From assembly GCA_900549525.1 (NCBI GenBank), contig UWSJ01000070.1:1-9543 (forward strand): a DNA stretch of 9,543 bases, written 5' to 3'. Under the pieces are notes generated by a model. It searched no databases, was not told the DNA's origin, and saw only the letters and a list, made by a program, of their open reading frames with translations. Positions 1 to 6,240 of the stretch are shown one piece after another. The number at the start of each line of letters is the position of its first letter. Positions within the stretch are counted from its first letter, which is position 1. The DNA comes from an uncultured Coriobacteriaceae bacterium. GTDB lineage: Bacteria > Actinomycetota > Coriobacteriia > Coriobacteriales > Atopobiaceae. A program made the translations under genes and the position numbers.

Positions 1-2324
1 CGCACGTCATCACCTACTCCACCATCAAGGCCAAGCAGGCCATCAACGACGCCGCCCGCGTGCTCGACTACCCGGTCTACATCGGCCAGCGTCTCTCCAA
101 GATGATCAGCGCCGCCCCCAACGCCACGCTCAAGTCGACCATGGAGAAGGTGCCCGGCAAGGAGGACCAGTTCTCCCAGGACTTCGTGGACGCCTACCAC
201 AACGACCCCGACGCCCGTCGCATCATCGACTCGGCGCTCGCGCTCGAGGGGCTCATCCGCGGCGAGGGCGTGCACGCCTGCGCGGTCCTCATCTGCCGCG
301 ATCCCGTCAACGAGCACGTCCCCACCAAGCTCGACACCAAGGGCGAGGTCGAGATCACGCAGTACGAGGGCCACACCGTGGCCGACATGGGCCTGCTCAA
401 GATGGACTTCCTGGGCCTGCGCACCCTCACGGTGCTGTCCCGCGCCAAGGCCAACATCAGGGCAAACTACGGCATCGACGTCGACCTCGACAAGATCCCC
501 TTCGACGACCCGGCCATCTACAAGCTGCTGGGCTCCGGCAAGACGGCGGGCGTCTTCCAGGTCGAGTCCGGGGGCATGACGGCCACGATCAAGGGCATGC
601 AGCCCACCGAGTACAAGCACATCGTCGCCCTTATCGCCCTCTACCGCCCGGGCCCGCTCGGCGCCGGCATGGTCGACTCCTACATCAAGCGCATGAACGG
701 CAGGGAGCCGGCCGTCTCCTACGACCCGCGCCTCGACGACATCCTCGGCGAGACCTACGGCACCATGGTCTACCAGGAGCAGGTCATGCTCATCTCCGTC
801 GAGATGTGCGGCTTCTCCAAGGGCGAGTCCGACTCGCGCATCAGAAAGCCTGTGGCCAAGAAGAAGATCAAGCTCCTCACGTCCACCGTCTTCCACTGGG
901 AGGACGGAAGCGACGAGACCACCTACGACCACTGGATGAACGGCGCGGTCAAGAACGGCTACAAGCGCGAGGTGGCGCAGAAGATCTGGGACGACGTCCT
1001 GGAGTTCGCCTCCTACGCGTTCAACAAGTCGCACTCGGCCGGCTACGCCATCCTCGTCATGCAGACCGCCTGGCTCAAGGCCCACTATCCCAACGAGTTC
1101 ATGGCGGCCGTGCTCACCTCCTACACCGGCAAGACCGAGAAGATCGTCCACTACGTCTCGGCGTGCCGCCACGAGGGCATCGACGTCCTGCCGCCTGACA
1201 TCAACGAGTCGGGCACCATGTTCACGGCCGTCAAGGAGGGCGTGCGCTTCGGCCTTGCCGGCATCCGCGGCGTGGGCGAGGGCGTGGCCGAGGAGATCAT
1301 CAAGGAGCGCGAGGCGGGCGGCCCGTTCAAGAGCCTACACGACCTCGTCGAGCGCGTGGACTCAAGCGCCTGCAACCGCCGTGTGGTCGAGGCCCTCATC
1401 AAGGCGGGGGCCTTCGACTCGACGGGCTACCCGCGCATGCAGCTCATGAACTTCGTCGACAAGAACAACCCGGCCAACATCATAGACTCGGCCGCGAAGC
1501 GCCAGAAGGACCGCGCCGCCGGCCAGATCTCGATGTTCGACATGTTCGCCGACGACGCCGACTCGGGCTTCGTGAACGAGATCCCTGCGCCCGACGGCAT
1601 CGAGTGGGACCGCTCGCTCAAGCTGGCGCAGGAGCGCGAGGTGCTGGGCATCTACGTCTCCGACCACCCGCTGCGCCCCTACGAGTACGCCCTGTCCAAG
1701 GCGCGTGACTACACCATCTCCGAGGTGCTCGTCGGCTTCGAGAAGACCACCGTCACCGGCGAGGTGCGCCACGTCGACGTGAGCAGCGAGAAGCCCATCT
1801 GGCTCGCGGGCATGGTCTCGGGCGTGCAGAAGCGCACCACCAAGAACGGCGACCCCATGGCCATCGTCAGCCTGGAGGACATGGAGAGCGAGATCGACGC
1901 CATCGTGTTCCCCAAGGCCTACAAGAAGTGCGCGGCGGTCCTGGCGGGGCAGTCGGACGAGCAGACCGGCGAGCAGGTGGGCGACGTCTTCGTGCGCATG
2001 CTCGGGCGCGTCGACAGAAGCGACCGCGGCGACCAGTTCCTCGTGAGCGCCGTGGAGCCGCTCGTGCTCAACGACAAGAGCAACCGGCCCAAGGTGCTCG
2101 AGGTGATGCTGGAGCCCCAGGCCCTCTCGCGCGTGCTGCTCGAGCGGCTGCAGAACGTCTTCGAGCTGCATCCCGGCATGGACCGCGTCGAGGTGTACGT
2201 GGAGGGCGTCGGCGGCGAGCGACTGCGCATGGAGGTGCCGGCGCGCGTGGACGCCAAGAACGTGATGCTCATGGCGCGCATCCAGGACCTCGTGGGCGGA
2301 CGGGGCTACGCGCACGTCGCCTAA
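1..2324 (+). CDS. dnaE: DNA polymerase III alpha subunit, 5'-truncated by window edge
   Basis: Catalytic subunit of the replicative polymerase. The reading frame is open from base 3 (the first visible residues read HVITYSTIKAKQAINDAARV), so the start lies upstream. About 773 residues are visible of roughly 1150-1200 usual for DnaE. The PHP domain and the first two catalytic aspartates are outside the window. The third catalytic aspartate is in MDFLGLRTLT (Asp codon 405-407). Further landmarks are FQVES (from 555), RPGPL, YQEQVM (771-788), FNKSHSAGYA (1020-1049), a helix-hairpin-helix segment GLAGIRGVGEGVAEEI (from 1251), an internal beta-clamp-binding motif QISMF (1524-1538), an OB fold beginning at WLAGMVSG (about 1800-1930) and a C-terminal tail domain. 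Odd points: the usual LRRAMGKKK segment reads RIRKPVAKKK (about 837-866), and roughly 14 extra residues relative to E. coli DnaE, rich in Trp, Asp and Glu, follow at about 895-950. The frame is intact, so the gene is judged functional. Confidence 0.97.
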   Translation, partial: HVITYSTIKAKQAINDAARVLDYPVYIGQRLSKMISAAPNATLKSTMEKVPGKEDQFSQDFVDAYHNDPDARRIIDSALALEGLIRGEGVHACAVLICRDPVNEHVPTKLDTKGEVEITQYEGHTVADMGLLKMDFLGLRTLTVLSRAKANIRANYGIDVDLDKIPFDDPAIYKLLGSGKTAGVFQVESGGMTATIKGMQPTEYKHIVALIALYRPGPLGAGMVDSYIKRMNGREPAVSYDPRLDDILGETYGTMVYQEQVMLISVEMCGFSKGESDSRIRKPVAKKKIKLLTSTVFHWEDGSDETTYDHWMNGAVKNGYKREVAQKIWDDVLEFASYAFNKSHSAGYAILVMQTAWLKAHYPNEFMAAVLTSYTGKTEKIVHYVSACRHEGIDVLPPDINESGTMFTAVKEGVRFGLAGIRGVGEGVAEEIIKEREAGGPFKSLHDLVERVDSSACNRRVVEALIKAGAFDSTGYPRMQLMNFVDKNNPANIIDSAAKRQKDRAAGQISMFDMFADDADSGFVNEIPAPDGIEWDRSLKLAQEREVLGIYVSDHPLRPYEYALSKARDYTISEVLVGFEKTTVTGEVRHVDVSSEKPIWLAGMVSGVQKRTTKNGDPMAIVSLEDMESEIDAIVFPKAYKKCAAVLAGQSDEQTGEQVGDVFVRMLGRVDRSDRGDQFLVSAVEPLVLNDKSNRPKVLEVMLEPQALSRVLLERLQNVFELHPGMDRVEVYVEGVGGERLRMEVPARVDAKNVMLMARIQDLVGGRGYAHVA

Positions 2325-2333
2325 CCCGTCGCT

Positions 2334-2393
2334 TGTCGCTTTGGGTCAGGCACCAGTCCGCCATGTCGCTTGGCGCCTGGCCCCAATCCGCCA
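2334..2393. repeat. 30-bp imperfect tandem duplication after dnaE
   Basis: Two adjacent 30-base units, 2334-2363 and 2364-2393, match at 24 of 30 positions. Both begin TGTCGCTT and both end TCCGCCA. They start 10 bases after the dnaE stop. In RNA, GGGUCAGGC (2343-2351) could pair with GCCUGGCCC (2375-2383) using one G-U pair, giving a long-loop stem without a U tract. It is therefore at best a weak terminator. It could be a simple local duplication or a copy of a dispersed intergenic repeat; the window alone cannot tell. Confidence 0.6.
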
Positions 2394-2417
2394 CCAGCCG
2401 TCATGCGTCGTGTCGGT

Positions 2418-2440
2418 AATGCTACAATGCTGGTAGCATT
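2418..2440 (+). promoter_or_regulatory. Candidate promoter P1 within an 8-bp inverted repeat (possible operator) upstream of superoxide reductase
   Basis: AATGCTAC (2418-2425) and GTAGCATT (2433-2440) are perfect inverted repeats separated by 7 bases. A -10-like TACAAT (2423-2428) overlaps the left arm and spacer, so a protein bound to the palindrome would cover the promoter. No convincing -35 hexamer is visible. The palindrome does not match the Fur, PerR, FNR or DtxR consensus sequences that I know. The promoter role is inferred, while the repeat itself is plain in the sequence. Confidence 0.4.
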
Positions 2441-2475
2441 TACGTGAGCCGCGTGCGTGCCATGTCGATGCGTCC

Positions 2476-2510
2476 TACAATGTAAGCTGCGCGACCCGGG
2501 GAAGGTCGCG
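2476..2510 (+). promoter_or_regulatory. Candidate promoter P2 and 5'-leader hairpin of superoxide reductase
   Basis: A second TACAAT (2476-2481) lies in the same CTACAATG context as P1, 53 bases downstream. Transcription would start near 2488. Directly after it, CGCGACC (2490-2496) and GGTCGCG (2504-2510) form a perfect 7-bp stem with a 7-base loop. A purine-rich ribosome binding site, AGAGAGGAA (2518-2526), follows just before the ATG at 2532. A hairpin at the extreme 5' end of an mRNA often protects it from decay. No good -35 is seen. Confidence 0.4.
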
Positions 2511-2531
2511 TGACAAGAGAGAGGAATCACT

Positions 2532-2915
2532 ATGAGCGTCAGGTTCTTCAAGTGCCCCAAGTGCGGCGAGGTCGTCTACAAGGTCGTCGACGGCGCCTGC
2601 AACCCGTCTTGCTGCGGCGAGCCGATGGTTGAGCTCACGGCCAACACCACCGACGCCGCTACCGAGAAGCACGTTCCCGCCCTGTCCGTCGAGGGCAACA
2701 AGCTCGTCGTCAAGGTCGGCGAGGTTGCGCACCCCATGCTCGACGAGCACTACATCAACTTCGTCGCCCTCGAGCGTGCCGATGGCTCCGTGACCTTCAA
2801 GCATCTCAAGCCGGGCGAGGCCCCCGAGGCCACGTTCTGCAAGCCGTCCGAGAGCGCGACGGTCTACGAGTACTGCAACCTCCACGGTCTGTGGAAGGCC
2901 GAGTACACGGCCTAG
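2532..2915 (+). CDS. dfx: Desulfoferrodoxin-type superoxide reductase (two-iron class)
   Basis: Reduces superoxide to hydrogen peroxide in the cytoplasm without releasing oxygen, a defence typical of anaerobes; the electron donor is usually rubredoxin or a similar carrier. The protein has 127 residues, normal for the class. The N-terminal desulforedoxin-like domain carries all four iron-binding cysteines (C8, C11, C27, C28). The catalytic neelaredoxin-like domain has the EKH motif (E45, K46, H47), HPMLDEHYI (H67, H73) and CNLHGLWK (C115, H118), so the four-His/one-Cys site is complete, along with the Glu and Lys that help protonate the peroxide intermediate. The start at 2532 is set by AGAGAGGAA at good spacing. 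It appears monocistronic, between two leader promoters and the hairpin at 2982-3019. No rubredoxin or peroxidase gene adjoins it in this window. Confidence 0.96.
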   Translation: MSVRFFKCPKCGEVVYKVVDGACNPSCCGEPMVELTANTTDAATEKHVPALSVEGNKLVVKVGEVAHPMLDEHYINFVALERADGSVTFKHLKPGEAPEATFCKPSESATVYEYCNLHGLWKAEYTA

Positions 2916-2981
2916 CATCTGCTCGAGGCTCCCTTTGGCGCTCCCGCGCCGAGGCTGGCGCCATCGACAAGCTGGTATCGT

Positions 2982-3019
2982 GGCGGGTGCCGGGGCAGTT
3001 CCCGGTGCCCGCCGCTTTT
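2982..3019 (+). terminator. Terminator-like hairpin after superoxide reductase, directly before the NadE-like gene
   Basis: Arms 2982-2994 and 3001-3013 form a 13-bp stem with two G-U pairs around a 6-base loop (GCAGTT). GC and TTTT (3016-3019) follow, then the ribosome binding site GAGGAG (3024-3029) and the ATG at 3035. Shape and position fit an intrinsic terminator for the superoxide reductase. A -10-like TATCGT preceded by TG (2973-2981) lies just upstream. If that is the promoter of the next gene, this hairpin would instead sit at the 5' end of its mRNA. A smaller stem (2937-2941 with 2946-2950) lies nearer the stop. Confidence 0.6.
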
Positions 3020-3034
3020 CGTTGAGGAGCACGC

Positions 3035-4939
3035 ATGAAGGTCGCCATCGCCCAGATGAACACCACCCCCGGGGACTTCGACGCCACGGTTGACGCCATG
3101 CTCGCCTACGGGCGCGCGGCTGCTGAGGCGGAGGCCGACCTCGTCGTCTACCCCACGCCGGCCCTCTGCGGCGTGGACTCCATGGCGCTTTCCGGCGTGA
3201 GGGCCTACCTCGAGGACGTGACGCATGCCCTCATGCGCCTGGCCTCTGGGCTCACGGTTCCCGCAATCGTTCCATACGTGATCAACCCCAACATGCCGAC
3301 GGGCTTCGACGTGTGCTACGTCCAAGACGGGGTGCCCATGCCCGTGATGGCCTCGAACGCAGTCGGCTCGCTCGGGAAGGACGAGCTCGAGGCGCTGGCA
3401 CGTCAGGACGTCCCCGCCTCGTCCCTGCCGGCCCTCGCGCAGTCGCTGACCGGGCCCGTGTGCGTCTCGGTCGACGGCTACGACGTGGGGGTCGCGCTCA
3501 CCTTCGACGACCTCGAGGCCTTTGCCGCCGGGGACGCGCAGGCAGACGTCGTCTGCTTCGCCCCTGCAGACGGCTTTTGCACCGATGATGAGGCAAGCTG
3601 CCTTGCGCCCTCGGTCTCGGACGGGTGCTTCGTCCAGGACGCCTCGGACGCCAATGCCTGGCTCGTCTGCGCCAACGCGGCGGGGGCCTACGAGGAGTCG
3701 GTGTTTGCGGGCGGCAGCTTCGTGATGGCCCCGTGGGGCGAGCTGAGCGCGGTCGCCCCGTCGTTTGCCGAGGACCTGCTCGTGTGCGACATTGACGTGC
3801 TCTCGGAGGGGCCCCTGGCGGAGCCCGTGGAGGCGCCGTCCTACGACCGTGCGCACATCCTGTGGGACGCATGCGTGACGGCCCTGCGCGACCAGGTTGC
3901 CAAGCGCGGCCTTGCGGGCGTGACGCTCGTGCTCGACGGGTCGCTGCGCTCCTCGACGCTCGCCGCCCTTGCCGTGGACGCCGTGGGGCCCACGCGCGTG
4001 AGCGCCCTCGTGTGCGCCCCGGACGAGGACGCGCATGCCGACGCGCGCGCCGAGGCGCGGACCCTGCGTGCCCGCGACGTCGACGAGCTTTCCTGGGCCG
4101 ACCTCATGCGCGTGGTCGACGCACTGGGCGGGGATGGGGACGAGGAAGAGCTCGCGCGGGGTCTTGTGGAGACGCGACTTGGAGCCCAGGCGCGCTCCGG
4201 CGGGCTGCTGGTGCTCTCCGATGCCGACAAGACGGCGCTCGCCCTCCTGGCGGCCGTTGGCTCGCCGTCGACCGGGACCACCTCGTATGCCCCCTTCGGG
4301 GACGTGTACCGGAGTGACCTCGCACGCATGGCCCGCTATCGCAACACCGTCTCTCCGGTCATTCCACGCAGTGCACTCGCGCGCCTTGGGGTGCCCCGCG
4401 GTCTCGGCCTGGAGAGCTTGGCCGCCTCCGACGAGCTCATCGTGAGCGAGCTCGACGCTGCCCTGCTTACGCACATCGAGCGCGGCGCGGGCGTCTTTGA
4501 CCTCGCTGCTGGCAGGCTCGGGCAAGACCGCGCCCGCAGGCTCGTGGACTGCGTGTGGGCGGGTGAGGCCGCTCGTAGGTCGGGGCCGCTGTACCCGCTC
4601 CTCTCCTCGCGGACGCTTGACGAGGCCTCGCGGCCCGTGTGTTCGGCGTGGTGCGAGCACGGGGGAGGCCATGGGCCTGTGGCTGAGGGCGGCGCCGTCC
4701 CCGAGGCGCTCGAGGAGATGGCGCGCGAGGTCTCGGGAGGCCAGGGGGCGCCGTCGCGCTCCTCCCAGCGCCGTCAGTCCGGTGACGCCAGCCAGCAGGC
4801 CTCGCGCTTCTCCGAGGTCATGGGATACCTGCAGGAGCTCTCCGACGGCCAGCGGATGCGCGGGGCCTCCGGCTCCGGCGGGCAGGCCGGAGGGCATGAG
4901 GGCGGATCGTGGCCGCCGGGGATGTTCTCCGAGAACTAG
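3035..4939 (+). CDS. NAD+ synthetase (NadE)-like protein with substituted catalytic residues; probable pseudoenzyme
   Basis: The 634 residues follow the layout of glutamine-dependent NAD+ synthetase: a nitrilase-type amidase domain (about 1-260), an ATP pyrophosphatase/synthetase domain (about 270-530) and a Ser/Gly/Gln-rich tail (about 560-634). Family landmarks remain: MKVAIAQMNTTPGDF, DLVVYP, LAALAVDAVGPTRV, YAPFGDVYRSDLARMARYRN and AARRSGPLYPLLSSRTL. By eye alignment the catalytic residues are changed. The amidase Glu is T41 (3155-3157), the Lys position falls near S107, and the Cys of GVxICED is T156 (3500-3502). In the synthetase half, SGGxDS reads DGSLRS with Asp replaced by R305 (3947-3949), and TGNKSE reads DADKTA. 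Classical activity is therefore unlikely. The intact frame and ribosome binding site (GAGGAG, 3024-3029) argue against a decaying pseudogene. Its function is unknown; a scaffold or nucleotide-sensing role would be speculation. Confidence 0.85.
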   Translation: MKVAIAQMNTTPGDFDATVDAMLAYGRAAAEAEADLVVYPTPALCGVDSMALSGVRAYLEDVTHALMRLASGLTVPAIVPYVINPNMPTGFDVCYVQDGVPMPVMASNAVGSLGKDELEALARQDVPASSLPALAQSLTGPVCVSVDGYDVGVALTFDDLEAFAAGDAQADVVCFAPADGFCTDDEASCLAPSVSDGCFVQDASDANAWLVCANAAGAYEESVFAGGSFVMAPWGELSAVAPSFAEDLLVCDIDVLSEGPLAEPVEAPSYDRAHILWDACVTALRDQVAKRGLAGVTLVLDGSLRSSTLAALAVDAVGPTRVSALVCAPDEDAHADARAEARTLRARDVDELSWADLMRVVDALGGDGDEEELARGLVETRLGAQARSGGLLVLSDADKTALALLAAVGSPSTGTTSYAPFGDVYRSDLARMARYRNTVSPVIPRSALARLGVPRGLGLESLAASDELIVSELDAALLTHIERGAGVFDLAAGRLGQDRARRLVDCVWAGEAARRSGPLYPLLSSRTLDEASRPVCSAWCEHGGGHGPVAEGGAVPEALEEMAREVSGGQGAPSRSSQRRQSGDASQQASRFSEVMGYLQELSDGQRMRGASGSGGQAGGHEGGSWPPGMFSEN

Positions 4940-4950
4940 CGCTTCTCGGA
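4928..4950 (+). other. Perfect stem-loop spanning the stop codon of the NadE-like gene
   Basis: TCCGAGAA (4928-4935) and TTCTCGGA (4943-4950) form an 8-bp perfect stem with a 7-base loop holding the TAG stop (4937-4939). No T tract follows, so it is not a classical intrinsic terminator, but it could slow polymerase or protect the 3' end. It overlaps a second, mutually exclusive palindrome, GTTCTCCGAGAAC (4924-4936). Confidence 0.5.
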
Positions 4951-4969
4951 CGGAGGCCGGAGAGTTCAT

Positions 4970-4977
4970 GGTAGGAT
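4970..4977 (+). promoter_or_regulatory. Candidate promoter of the ruvCAB unit
   Basis: TAGGAT (4972-4977) is a fair -10 hexamer and is preceded by TG two bases upstream (4969-4970), resembling an extended -10. No clear -35 is present, which an extended -10 can tolerate. Transcription would start near 4984, giving a leader of about 42 bases before the ruvC start at 5027. Confidence 0.45.
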
Positions 4978-4992
4978 AGAACCCATGTTCGA
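4977..4992. promoter_or_regulatory. LexA (SOS) box-like operator in front of ruvC
   Basis: TAGAACCCATGTTCGA contains GAAC-N4-GTTC (4979-4990), the core of the SOS box known from Bacillus and actinobacteria (consensus about CGAAC-N4-GTTCG); one outer flank also matches (G at 4991). It begins at the last base of the -10 and covers the predicted transcription start, an effective position for repression. The downstream genes, ruvC, ruvA and ruvB, are classical SOS targets in several bacteria. The sequence match is direct; binding by LexA is inferred. Confidence 0.65.
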
Positions 4993-5014
4993 TAGCTTTG
5001 TCACAAACGAGCAT

Positions 5015-5026
5015 GGGGGGAGCGGG
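5015..5026 (+). promoter_or_regulatory. Ribosome binding site deciding the ruvC start
   Basis: A G-rich stretch containing GGGGAG (5017-5022) precedes the ATG at 5027 by 4 bases. The alternative in-frame ATG at 4985 has no ribosome binding site and lies inside the SOS-like palindrome, so 5027 is preferred. Confidence 0.55.
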
Positions 5027-5602
5027 ATGGTCGTCATCGGGATAGACCCCGGCCTTGCTAACACGGGCTGGGGTGTGGTCGAGACGCGCGGTTCCATGGC
5101 GCGGGCACGGGCCTACGGGTGCATTCACACCGAGGCCGACGTGGCGCTCAACCTCCGCCTTGGCACCATCTGCTCGCAGCTCTCGGACGTCATCCGCCGC
5201 TATGGCCCTACGGCTGTCGCCATCGAGGACATCTACTTCGGGCAAAACACGCGCTCCGCCATCCTCACGGCCCAGGCGCGCGGCGCCGCCCTCGTCGCCT
5301 GCGCCCAGTGCGGGGTCGACGTGGGCAGCTATACGCCCATGCAGATCAAGCAGGCCGTGGTAGGCACGGGCGCTGCCGACAAGCACCAGGTAACCTACAT
5401 GGTTCGCTCCATCCTCGCGCTCGGCCACGACCCCAAGCCAGACCATTGCGCCGACGCGCTTGCCGCCGCGGTATGCCACGCCAACCTCTCCCGTACCTTC
5501 GCGGCGTCCGCCGCCCAGGGCGGGGAGGCCGCCCGCGTCCTGGTGGCCGCCCGCTCCAGCGCCGCCGCGTCAACCGAGCACGAGAGAAGGGCCCGCGCAT
5601 GA
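5027..5602 (+). CDS. ruvC: Crossover junction endodeoxyribonuclease RuvC
   Basis: Holliday junction resolvase that cuts symmetrically across four-way junctions during recombinational repair, acting with RuvAB. From the ATG at 5027 it has 191 residues starting MVVIGIDPGLANTGWG, exactly like family N termini. An upstream ATG (4985) would add 14 non-conserved residues. The acidic site is complete: D7, E67 in AIEDIYFGQN, and H140 and D143 in DHCADALAAA. Histidine at the third position is the Thermus-type variant of the E. coli Asp. The last ~40 residues are an Ala/Arg/Ser-rich tail beyond the fold. The ATG of ruvA overlaps its TGA by 4 bases (ATGA, 5599-5602), so translation is probably coupled. 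An SOS-like box lies 35 bases upstream. Confidence 0.96.
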   Translation: MVVIGIDPGLANTGWGVVETRGSMARARAYGCIHTEADVALNLRLGTICSQLSDVIRRYGPTAVAIEDIYFGQNTRSAILTAQARGAALVACAQCGVDVGSYTPMQIKQAVVGTGAADKHQVTYMVRSILALGHDPKPDHCADALAAAVCHANLSRTFAASAAQGGEAARVLVAARSSAAASTEHERRARA

Positions 5603-6240
5603 TCGTTCAACTAACGGGAACGCTCGTCGAGCTCACGGCGTCCCACGTCGTCCTCGACGTGGGCGGCGTGGGCTACGAGCTGGGAGTCTCCGCCGTCACG
5701 GCGTCGTCTTTGCCGGCGGTTGGCACGCCGGGCGTCACGCTCCTCACCCGCCTGCAGGTGCGCGAGGACGCCATGACGCTCTTCGGCTTTTCCTCGCGCG
5801 AGGAGCGCTCGCTGTTCGACAAGCTCTGTGCCATCTCGGGCGTGGGGCCCAAGCTCGCGCTTTCCGTGCTTTCCACCTTCACGCCGGCGCAGCTTGCGGG
5901 CGTGGTGGTTGCCGAGGACGCGTCGATGATGGCGCGTGTGCCCGGCGTGGGCAAGAAGCTCGCGGGAAGGCTGCTGCTCGAGCTCGAGGGCGTCTTTGCC
6001 AAGGACCCAGGGCTTGTGGGGCTGGCGACAGCACTGCCGGCCACGGGCGCGGGCTCGCCCGTCGCGTCCCCCGTCTCGGCCTCGGGCGGCGTGGAGGCAG
6101 ACGTGACCGGCGCGCTCCTCGCGATGGGATTCACCTCCGAGGAGGCCGCCCTTGCCCTTGAGGGCCATGAGGAGGCGGGCACCACCACGGTCAAGGCCGC
6201 GCTCGAGTACGCGCTCAAGAGGCTCGGGAGGCACGCATGA
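5599..6240 (+). CDS. ruvA: Holliday junction branch migration complex subunit RuvA
   Basis: Binds four-way junctions as a tetramer and loads the RuvB motor. It has 213 residues, close to the usual ~200. Domain I (about 1-64) is an OB fold with the acidic pin residues E56 and D57 in VREDAM. Domain II has two helix-hairpin-helix motifs, SGVGPK (80-85) and VPGVGKK (114-120), which grip DNA backbones. A flexible Ala/Gly/Pro/Ser-rich linker (about 135-165) leads to the RuvB-binding domain III (about 166-213, with [12 protein letters not shown]). The start at 5599 is supported by the canonical MIVQLTGTL and the upstream GAGAAGGG (5583-5590). The frame is open far upstream but has no RuvA similarity there. 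It overlaps ruvC and ruvB by 4 bases each. Confidence 0.96.
   Translation: MIVQLTGTLVELTASHVVLDVGGVGYELGVSAVTASSLPAVGTPGVTLLTRLQVREDAMTLFGFSSREERSLFDKLCAISGVGPKLALSVLSTFTPAQLAGVVVAEDASMMARVPGVGKKLAGRLLLELEGVFAKDPGLVGLATALPATGAGSPVASPVSASGGVEADVTGALLAMGFTSEEAALALEGHEEAGTTTVKAALEYALKRLGRHA

Noticed and set aside
1362..2315. 317-codon minus-strand frame opposite dnaE
   Set aside because: Antisense shadow with biased His/Arg/Leu composition.
3035..4939. Calling the NadE-like gene a pseudogene
   Set aside because: The frame is uninterrupted for 634 codons with a good ribosome binding site and coherent domain structure. Changed catalytic residues alone indicate altered function rather than decay.
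4985..5026. Upstream ATG giving ruvC 14 more residues, possibly as a leaderless message
   Set aside because: The extra residues are not family-like, the ATG lies in the SOS-like palindrome, and 5027 has both a ribosome binding site and the conserved N terminus. A leaderless start here is not excluded absolutely.
2912..5479. 855-codon open frame on the minus strand opposite the NadE-like gene and ruvC
   Set aside because: Its translation is rich in Arg, Gly, His and Ala with no recognisable motif, and it is antisense to two genes with clear family similarity. Long antisense frames are expected in DNA this GC-rich.
5119..5598. In-frame upstream extension of ruvA to an ATG at 5119
   Set aside because: The added 160 residues are Arg/His/Pro-rich, overlap ruvC in another frame and lack RuvA similarity. 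MIVQLTGTL at 5599 is the canonical start with its own ribosome binding site.
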